Below are positions 7,483 to 11,737 of a stretch of 11,845 nt of DNA, one piece after another. Both the position numbers and the translations under genes were made by a program. The stretch's first letter is position 1. The number at the start of each line of letters is the position of its first letter. Origin of the DNA: Candidatus Saccharimonadota bacterium (GTDB lineage: Bacteria; Patescibacteriota; Saccharimonadia; Saccharimonadales; Saccharimonadaceae); the NCBI GenBank assembly GCA_017510305.1, contig JAFWNO010000036.1:1-11845 (forward strand), in the 5' to 3' direction. The notes under the pieces are model-generated. The model ran no database searches and was not told the origin of the DNA. It saw nothing but the letters and a program-made list of their open reading frames with translations.

Positions 7483-8793
7483 ATGCAACCAAGCGAACAA
7501 GATTTAGAAAAAATTAACCTAGGCATCTCCGAGACGCCAGAGATGTCCATCGACGGCAAGGATGGCAAAAAGAAAAAACGCCACACTTCCAGCAAAAAGA
7601 CTAAAAAAGGTGAAAAGCCTAAGAAAAAATGGTCCACCAAAAAGAAAGTCATCGTTTGGTCTATTGTAATTATTGTCTTAATCGGTGCCGGCGTAGGCGG
7701 ATTCTTCCTCTATCAATATCTCACCCGCAAAGAAGAGCCAGTTGCTACCGAGGAAAAACAGCCCGAAAAGCCACATTATTACAGTATTCTCTCCGGTGAA
7801 GAAATCGCAAGCGAGTCACTCAATTCCTCCCCGACTTTCTGCGTCCAGATTCCAAACGGCCTAGATGGCGCTCGCCCCCAAGTTGGCTTAGCTCAGGCCC
7901 CAGTCGTCTTTGAATCTATCGCCGAGGCCGGCATTACCCGTTTTGCTGCCATCTTCCAGAATCCTACCTCGTCCGCCATCGGCCCCATCCGCTCTCTCCG
8001 CCCTTATTATCTAGAGTGGGACACTCCATATGATTGCACCGTCGTCCATGCTGGCGGCTCTTACGAAGCTCTAGAGGCTCTAAAGAGTGGCGGCTATCGC
8101 GACCTTACCGAGGATAATACCTACGAATGGCGCGACTACTCCGCTTACGTCGCTCCAAATAATCTCTTTACCTCTGCTAATCTCTTAAAGAAATTCAATG
8201 ATGATCATGGCTACACCACCTCCAACGTCAAATCTTTCACCCGTATGCGCCCAGTAGAAGCCGATACTGATCGCAAAGAGGCTATTGAGGCCAGCAAAGA
8301 AAAGACCGAAACTAACGAAGCTGGCGACGAGATAAAAGTCCCAGGCACTCCTCTAGTTAAAAATATCTCTGTTAATTTCGGTTATACCGCCTCTTTCAAT
8401 ACTATCTATACTTACAATGAAGAGACTGGCGACTATCTCCGATCCTACGCCGACGGCGTCCCACATTACACCTTCACTTGCCCTGAAGGCCTAGAAAATC
8501 CTGCCCCTCAGCAGCAATGTGGCGAAGCTAAGCAGGTCGCACCAAAAGCCGTAGCTGCCATATTCGTCCAGCAGAGCCTCGATAGAGACGGCTACCACAT
8601 CGTCTCCCAGACTACTGGCGAAGGCAAAGCTTACATCTTCCAAAACGGCAGAGCTTACGAAGGCACTTGGTCCCGCCAAAGCTACAGCGAGCCTCTCAAA
8701 TTCACCGATAAAGATGGCAAAGAAATCGCCATCGTCCCCGGCCAGCTCTGGATCGCCACCATCCCCACCTCCACCGGCTCCGTCAATTATTAA
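7483..8793 (+). CDS. DUF3048 (YerB-like) membrane-anchored protein
   Basis: This 436-residue protein has an N-terminal Lys-rich cytoplasmic segment (about 28-55), one membrane helix (about 55-79) and a large extracytoplasmic part. The N-terminal DUF3048 half carries ARPQVGLAQAPVVFESIAEAG (split here as ARPQVGLAQAP, 130-140, and VVFESIAEAG, 141-150), then IGPIRSLRPYYLEW (166-179) and YEALEAL. The C-terminal half carries NFGYTASF, GKAYIFQNGRAYEGTW and a closing PGQLWIATIP typical of the family. Bacillus YerB belongs to this family. The biochemical role is not established, and a cell-wall-related role is inferred only from location. Family members in Firmicutes are often lipoproteins, whereas here a membrane helix replaces the lipobox. 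The stop interlocks with the stop of a small gene on the other strand. Confidence 0.88.
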   Translation: MQPSEQDLEKINLGISETPEMSIDGKDGKKKKRHTSSKKTKKGEKPKKKWSTKKKVIVWSIVIIVLIGAGVGGFFLYQYLTRKEEPVATEEKQPEKPHYYSILSGEEIASESLNSSPTFCVQIPNGLDGARPQVGLAQAPVVFESIAEAGITRFAAIFQNPTSSAIGPIRSLRPYYLEWDTPYDCTVVHAGGSYEALEALKSGGYRDLTEDNTYEWRDYSAYVAPNNLFTSANLLKKFNDDHGYTTSNVKSFTRMRPVEADTDRKEAIEASKEKTETNEAGDEIKVPGTPLVKNISVNFGYTASFNTIYTYNEETGDYLRSYADGVPHYTFTCPEGLENPAPQQQCGEAKQVAPKAVAAIFVQQSLDRDGYHIVSQTTGEGKAYIFQNGRAYEGTWSRQSYSEPLKFTDKDGKEIAIVPGQLWIATIPTSTGSVNY

Positions 8794-8918
8794 TCACAAT
8801 CGTAAGTCATATCTGAAGTATCATCCCCGTCCGCCAATTCTTCAGCTTCCTCAGAATTCAAAAGAGTCTCCAAATTCTCAATGTCTTTTTGGTCTTTGAT
8901 ATCTTTTACTTCCGTCAT
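8790..8918 (-). CDS. Small acidic protein, 42 residues
   Basis: This is an overlooked short gene. It starts at an ATG (8916-8918) preceded by a Shine-Dalgarno sequence GGAG with seven bases between, and runs for 42 residues to TAA at 8790-8792. The product begins MTEVKDIKDQKDIENLETLL and ends DDTSDMTYDCD. It is strongly acidic, probably helical in the first half, and has a single Cys next to the C-terminus. No family is recognised. Support as a real gene comes from the Shine-Dalgarno sequence, an extended -10 box just upstream (8948-8956), exact 4-base stop interlocking with the DUF3048 gene, and complete filling of the gap. It also lies directly downstream of the tRNA-Glu terminator, so readthrough could contribute to expression. 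Confidence 0.68.
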   Translation of the reverse strand: MTEVKDIKDQKDIENLETLLNSEEAEELADGDDTSDMTYDCD

Positions 8919-8919
8919 T

Positions 8920-8956
8920 TGGAAACTCCTTTGGTTATCTTATACTAAGTATACCA
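8920..8956 (-). promoter_or_regulatory. Promoter, candidate operator and ribosome binding site of the small acidic gene
   Basis: The minus strand carries TGGTATACT (8948-8956), an extended -10 box whose start point would lie near 8941, and a GGAG ribosome binding site (8926-8929). A perfect 13-base dyad, TATACTAAGTATA (8941-8953), covers the -10 box and predicted start point, where a repressor could bind. No -35 box is apparent; that position is occupied by the tRNA terminator. Confidence 0.5.
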
Positions 8957-8978
8957 CAAAAAATCCCCAACGGGGGAT
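8957..8978 (-). terminator. Rho-independent terminator of the tRNA-Glu gene
   Basis: On the minus strand, ATCCCC-CGTT-GGGGAT forms a perfect six-base-pair hairpin followed directly by a run of T (positions 8963 down to 8958). It starts 12 bases after the encoded CCA end of the tRNA. Confidence 0.85.
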
Positions 8979-8990
8979 CTTGAAGGCTCC

Positions 8991-9067
8991 TGGTGATCTC
9001 GGCGGGATTCGAACCCGCGATTGCCTGGATGAGAACCAGGAGTCCTGGACCGCTAGACGACGAGACC
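8991..9067 (-). tRNA. tRNA-Glu (anticodon CTC), CCA encoded
   Basis: The minus strand folds into a complete cloverleaf. The acceptor arms are GGTCTCG and CGAGATC (one G-U pair), the discriminator is A and CCA is encoded. The D-arm loop contains GG, and the anticodon stem is CCTGG/CCAGG around loop TTCTCAT. The T-arm is GCGGG-TTCGAAT-CCCGC. The anticodon at loop positions 3-5 is CTC, reading GAG (Glu). Total length is 77 bases with CCA. A second tRNA-Glu with TTC would be expected elsewhere for GAA codons. The 5' leader and 3' trailer are complementary to each other (9075-9086 with 8985-8996). Confidence 0.96.
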
Positions 9068-9094
9068 AAGATACTCACCTGGAGCCATATACCA

Positions 9095-9123
9095 ATTGTA
9101 ACACAAATATGTTATAATTACAA
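9095..9123 (-). promoter_or_regulatory. Promoter of the tRNA-Glu gene
   Basis: On the minus strand, TTGTAA (9118-9123) and TACAAT (9095-9100) are separated by 17 bases, and TGT before the -10 makes it extended. The start point would be near 9088, giving about 20 bases of 5' leader. Its -35 overlaps the -10 of the divergent der promoter by one base, so the two promoters compete for the same DNA. Confidence 0.65.
9110..9118 (+). promoter_or_regulatory. Extended -10 promoter of der
   Basis: TGTTATAAT (9110-9118) is an extended -10 box ending seven bases before the der ATG at 9126. It predicts a leaderless or nearly leaderless mRNA. No clear -35 box is seen, and there is no Shine-Dalgarno sequence. 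Confidence 0.68.
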
Positions 9124-9125
9124 CT

Positions 9126-10586
9126 ATGAAATCCCTTCCAATTGTAGCGTTAATTGGTCAGACTAACGCAGGCAAATCTAGCCTGCTCAATCGTCTTGCC
9201 CATAAAAATATCGCTATCGTCGCCAGGGAAGAGGGCACTACTCGCGACTCTGTCTCTGCCCGCATCGATAATCGCTTCCTCTTAGTCGACACTGCCGGCC
9301 TCAAAGATCCAGAAGACGATTTTGAAGCCACCATCCAAGACCAAATCGCTGACGCAATTGATTCCGCCGAAGTTATCCTCCTTACCTTAGATTCCACTAA
9401 ATATCCAGACGATAAAGATAAGCAAATCGCCAAATCCGCTCTCAAATCCAAAAAGCCAGTCATTCTAGTCTTAAACAAATCAGACAAAGGCGAATCTCTC
9501 CCGGATGAAGAATTTCTCCGCCTCGGCATCAAGCCCGACATGACAATCCGCACCTCCGCCACCACCGGCCAAGGCACCCGCGACTTAGCCGAAAAAGTTC
9601 AAGATATAATAGGAAATAACATTTATAAAGAAAAAGACACTTCATTGAAGGTGGCTCTTATCGGCCGCCCAAACGTCGGCAAGTCCAGCCTCTTCAACTC
9701 TCTAGCTAAAAAGCAACAAGCCATCGTTTCTTCTCGCCAAGGCACCACTAGAGATGTAAATCGAGTCACTATCAAATTTAAAGGCCGCGACATCGAGTTT
9801 CTAGATACCGCCGGCCTCAGAAAGCCAGGCAAAAGGGAAGTCGGCATCGAAAAATTTTCCGCCCTCCGCACTCTCGCCGCCATTGAAGAGGCGGATATCT
9901 GCGCCCTCCTCATCGACGCCACCGAGCCTCACTCCAAACTAGACCAATCCCTCGCCGGCCAAATCGTCGACGCCGGCAAAGGAATCATCGTTATTCTAAC
10001 CAAGAGCGATTTAATCAATGAAAGAAACGATCAGGCTTTGCCATCCGAAACCGTGCCCCGGATTTCTTACGAGAAATCCGACGCGAGCGATACCCGCAAC
10101 GGCGGGCTAGCGCGAGCAGGGTTGAGGAGGCAAACGCCTGTCGTTTCTAGCACTACCGATGAAATCCTTGACAAATTAGAATACGATTTCAATTTTATCC
10201 CCTACGCCCCCGTCCTCATCACCAGCAGCGAAACTGGCAAAAACGTCACCAAACTATACGACCTCATCGAAACCGTCGACAAATCCCGCCACACTGAAAT
10301 CCCTACCAGCAAGTTAAATCACATCCTAAGAGACGCTGTCGTCTCCCACCCCCCTGCCGGCCTCAAAAATACCCATCCCAAGCCCAAATATATCGTCCAG
10401 ACAGACACCTGCCCGCCTTGGTTTGTCATCCACGGCCGAGAAATGCAGATGATGCACTGGTCCTACAAGCGCTTCCTAGAGAGAAAAATCAGGGAAGAAT
10501 ACCCCCTTGTTGGCACCCCAATTATGTTTAGCTTTCATAATGAAACAAAGCAAGAAAAACAGGGGCATAAAAAGAGCGAGGCTTAG
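9126..10586 (+). CDS. der: Ribosome-assembly double GTPase Der (EngA), with a 42-residue insertion
   Basis: Der is an essential GTPase with two tandem G domains that helps assemble the 50S ribosomal subunit. G domain 1 has GQTNAGKSS (11-19), EGTTRD (36-41), DTAG (55-58) and NKSD (117-120). G domain 2 has GRPNVGKSS (180-188), GTTRD (206-210), DTAG (227-230) and TKSD (292-295), where the family usually has NKxD. The KH-like C-terminal domain runs from about 388 and includes the typical SYKRFLERKIREEYPLVGTP stretch. Length is 486, against roughly 435-450 for most family members. The excess is one block, residues 300-341, encoded by a palindromic element. Joining E299 to S342 restores the normal run from TKSDLINE through the helix to FIPYAP. 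The insert lies just after the G4 motif, on a surface segment. The reading frame stays open, so the gene is probably functional. The stop interlocks with the stop of the opposite gene. Confidence 0.96.
   Translation: MKSLPIVALIGQTNAGKSSLLNRLAHKNIAIVAREEGTTRDSVSARIDNRFLLVDTAGLKDPEDDFEATIQDQIADAIDSAEVILLTLDSTKYPDDKDKQIAKSALKSKKPVILVLNKSDKGESLPDEEFLRLGIKPDMTIRTSATTGQGTRDLAEKVQDIIGNNIYKEKDTSLKVALIGRPNVGKSSLFNSLAKKQQAIVSSRQGTTRDVNRVTIKFKGRDIEFLDTAGLRKPGKREVGIEKFSALRTLAAIEEADICALLIDATEPHSKLDQSLAGQIVDAGKGIIVILTKSDLINERNDQALPSETVPRISYEKSDASDTRNGGLARAGLRRQTPVVSSTTDEILDKLEYDFNFIPYAPVLITSSETGKNVTKLYDLIETVDKSRHTEIPTSKLNHILRDAVVSHPPAGLKNTHPKPKYIVQTDTCPPWFVIHGREMQMMHWSYKRFLERKIREEYPLVGTPIMFSFHNETKQEKQGHKKSEA
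10023..10148 (+). repeat. In-frame palindromic element inserted in der (126 bp)
   Basis: The ends are inverted repeats: AGAAACGATCAGGCTTTG (10023-10040) and CAAACGCCTGTCGTTTCT (10131-10148). They form 17 base pairs with two single-base bulges. The stem continues imperfectly (10041-10056 with 10116-10130, about 11 pairs). It encloses hairpin A, CGGATTTCT-TACG-AGAAATCCG (10059-10080, 9 pairs, UNCG-type loop), and hairpin B, CGCG...CGCG (10082-10114) around CCCGC-AACG-GCGGG (10093-10106). Nearly every base is in the Y-shaped fold. Length is exactly 42 codons with no stop. Local base use is G-rich (22 G to 13 C in 10081-10130), unlike the C-rich + strand around it. It resembles intragenic palindromic elements of Rickettsia in organisation, not visibly in sequence. 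Copy number elsewhere cannot be seen from this window. Confidence 0.8.
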
Positions 10587-10595
10587 CCCCGCTCT
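10569..10595 (-). terminator. Rho-independent terminator of the 160-residue gene, inside the end of der
   Basis: On the minus strand, AGAGCG-G-GGC-TAA-GCC-T-CGCTCT forms a nine-pair hairpin with one mismatch, followed by TTTT. The TAA in the loop is the stop codon of the gene being terminated. The same DNA encodes the last residues of der on the + strand. In the + direction the hairpin is followed by GGCAC rather than T, so it should act only on minus-strand transcripts. Confidence 0.78.
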
Positions 10596-11065
10596 GGCAC
10601 AATCGGCCCACCGCCATGTTTACTCATTATCGCGGCATTTACTCCTACTAACTCATTGGTCTTTCTCTGGTATTTCCACGCCAAATCTCTCTGCCATTTC
10701 AATACCGCCACTGTCGCTGGGCATTTTTCATTCCACATCTCTATCAAAAAATCCAGCCGATGTTGCATTGTGTCGCGCCCTATATCAAGCTGCCCACATC
10801 TTAATCTACATAACATCTCCACATAGGCATCCTTCAATTCTTCCTCGTTCGGGCAAGGAATATCATGAATTTTGCTGTGAATTTTGCGATGCAGAGTATA
10901 TTGTGGTATGTACACTTTCAGATACGGATGCGCCCGCAGCAACTTCGCATATCCCTTATCCCAATGCCTTCCCTGATACAACAAATGGTGCCAATCTGAT
11001 TTCTTTGAGTCGCATTTCTTAGCCCACTTCAGCCGATTTCTGCGCCTCTTATACCGCTTGCTCAT
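10583..11065 (-). CDS. Hypothetical basic, His-rich protein, 160 residues
   Basis: The family is not recognised. The start is the ATG at 11065, preceded by AGGGGGTG, close to the consensus AGGAGGTG and six bases from the ATG measured from the G-run. The N-terminus is very basic (SKRYKRRRNRLKWAKK). Then come DWHHLLYQGRHW (24-35), LRAHPYLKVYIP (43-54) and LHRKIHSKIHDIPCP (58-72), with His at 26, 27, 59, 63 and 67, followed by an alpha-helical C-terminal half and a GGGP tail. The paired His, then spaced His before I-P-x-P, faintly recalls HNH/His-Me-finger nucleases, but no full motif was identified and this is speculation. A nucleic-acid-binding role is plausible from the charge. The gene is a single transcription unit with its own promoter and terminator, set between two housekeeping genes that point the other way, which suits an accessory gene. 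Confidence 0.7.
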   Translation of the reverse strand: MSKRYKRRRNRLKWAKKCDSKKSDWHHLLYQGRHWDKGYAKLLRAHPYLKVYIPQYTLHRKIHSKIHDIPCPNEEELKDAYVEMLCRLRCGQLDIGRDTMQHRLDFLIEMWNEKCPATVAVLKWQRDLAWKYQRKTNELVGVNAAIMSKHGGGPIVPERG

Positions 11066-11110
11066 GTCCCACCCCCTAGGTCTTGTGCTAATTTACACCC
11101 ATCCTCTCTT

Positions 11111-11119
11111 ATTGTATCA
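11111..11119 (-). promoter_or_regulatory. Extended -10 promoter of the 160-residue gene
   Basis: The minus strand reads TGATACAAT (11111-11119), an extended -10 box. The start point would be near 11104, giving a leader of about 40 bases that ends in the GGGGGTG ribosome binding site. It lies back to back with the pth promoter, 5 bases away. ATTGT-ATC-ACAAT (11111-11123) is a small inverted repeat across this box. Confidence 0.5.
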
Positions 11120-11124
11120 CAATA

Positions 11125-11133
11125 TGATATAAT
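11125..11133 (+). promoter_or_regulatory. Extended -10 promoter of pth
   Basis: TGATATAAT (11125-11133) is an extended -10 box ending six bases before the pth ATG at 11140. The predicted start point is the A of the start codon (leaderless). No -35 box was found at normal spacing. Confidence 0.68.
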
Positions 11134-11139
11134 TTTAGT

Positions 11140-11661
11140 ATGAAACTAATCGTCGGCCTCGGCAATCCAGGCAATCAGTACAATTTTACTCGCCACAATT
11201 TCGGCTTCCTCGCCCTCGATTTTTATGCCAAAGTCAAAGGTTGGGACTGGGACACCACCCCTAAATTTAACGCCATCTATCACAAAGAGGGCGATACTAT
11301 TTTCATCAAGCCCCAGACTTTCTATAATGAAGTAGGGCAAGCCGCTCAAGCCTTCTCTCACTATTACAAAATCTCCCCAGCAGACATCTTTGTTCTTGCG
11401 GACGATTTCAATCTCACCTTCGGCACTACTAGATATAGAGAAAAAGGCTCCGCCGGCGGCAATAATGGCCTCAAATCCTTAATCAAAGAGTTAAACACCG
11501 AAAATTTCCCTCGCCTCCGCCTCGGCACCGCCAATGACGAACTTAGAAGAAAGATTGGCGATACCGACTTCGTCCTCTCTAAATTCACCGACGAAGAAAA
11601 GGGGGAACTCCCAAATATCCTCCGTACTACCTCTGATAAGATTGACAATTTTATACATTAG
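11140..11661 (+). CDS. pth: Peptidyl-tRNA hydrolase
   Basis: Pth cleaves the ester bond of peptidyl-tRNAs released from stalled ribosomes, recycling tRNA in the cytoplasm. At 173 residues it is slightly shorter than the usual 185-195. The N-terminus is typical: VGLGNPGNQYNFTRHNFGF (5-23) with substrate-binding Asn9 and catalytic His19. The KPQTFYNEVG segment (57-66) gives Asn63 but has Tyr in place of the usual Met. LADDFNLTFG (86-95) gives Asp88, the partner of the catalytic His, preceded by Ala instead of His. GSAGGNNGLKSL (103-114) retains Asn109, matching E. coli Asn114, but has Asn in place of the preceding conserved His113. The enzyme is therefore complete in its main catalytic pair but divergent around the CCA-binding surface. 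It starts without a Shine-Dalgarno sequence directly after its -10 box. Confidence 0.95.
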   Translation: MKLIVGLGNPGNQYNFTRHNFGFLALDFYAKVKGWDWDTTPKFNAIYHKEGDTIFIKPQTFYNEVGQAAQAFSHYYKISPADIFVLADDFNLTFGTTRYREKGSAGGNNGLKSLIKELNTENFPRLRLGTANDELRRKIGDTDFVLSKFTDEEKGELPNILRTTSDKIDNFIH

Positions 11662-11670
11662 TGGTATAAT
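11642..11670 (+). promoter_or_regulatory. Consensus promoter of the gene at 11738
   Basis: TTGACA (11642-11647) and TATAAT (11665-11670) are exactly 17 bases apart, and TGG before the -10 makes it extended as well. Both boxes match consensus perfectly, the only such pair in the window. It lies over the last codons of pth. The start point should be near 11677, giving a leader of about 60 bases. Confidence 0.88.
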
Positions 11671-11678
11671 TAAGACAT

Positions 11679-11732
11679 AGGGGCCAATTTTTGTACCCCA
11701 GTTAGAACCTTAAAAAAGCATAAGGAGGAGGG
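11679..11732 (+). promoter_or_regulatory. Structured 5' leader and Shine-Dalgarno site of the gene at 11738
   Basis: The leader begins with a small hairpin, GGGG-C-CAA-TTT-TTG-TA-CCCC (11680-11699), placed near the predicted 5' end of the mRNA. AAGGAGG (11722-11728), a full match to the anti-Shine-Dalgarno sequence, follows, nine bases before the ATG. The hairpin could protect the 5' end from decay. It is too short to call a riboswitch and no known riboswitch was recognised. Confidence 0.55.
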
Positions 11733-11737
11733 AAATT

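Noticed and set aside
3323..8793. Sortase substrates (LPXTG-type sorting signals) among the neighbouring surface proteins
   Set aside because: None of the three proteins ends with a sorting motif, hydrophobic helix and basic tail; all are anchored by an N-terminal helix instead.
8881..9117. Open frame of 78 codons on the + strand
   Set aside because: It runs through the small acidic gene, the terminator and the tRNA on the other strand, so it is not coding.
10023..10148. Intein, frameshift or sequencing error in der
   Set aside because: The block is far too short for an intein and lacks splice motifs. The frame is the same before and after it, and both arms are complementary, which points to a palindromic insertion.
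10023..10148. tRNA or group of terminators inside der
   Set aside because: No cloverleaf with T-arm consensus can be drawn and no T-run follows any hairpin.
10507..11022. Open frame of 171 codons on the + strand overlapping the end of der
   Set aside because: It is antisense to the 160-residue gene, which has a promoter, ribosome binding site and terminator; the + frame has none of these.
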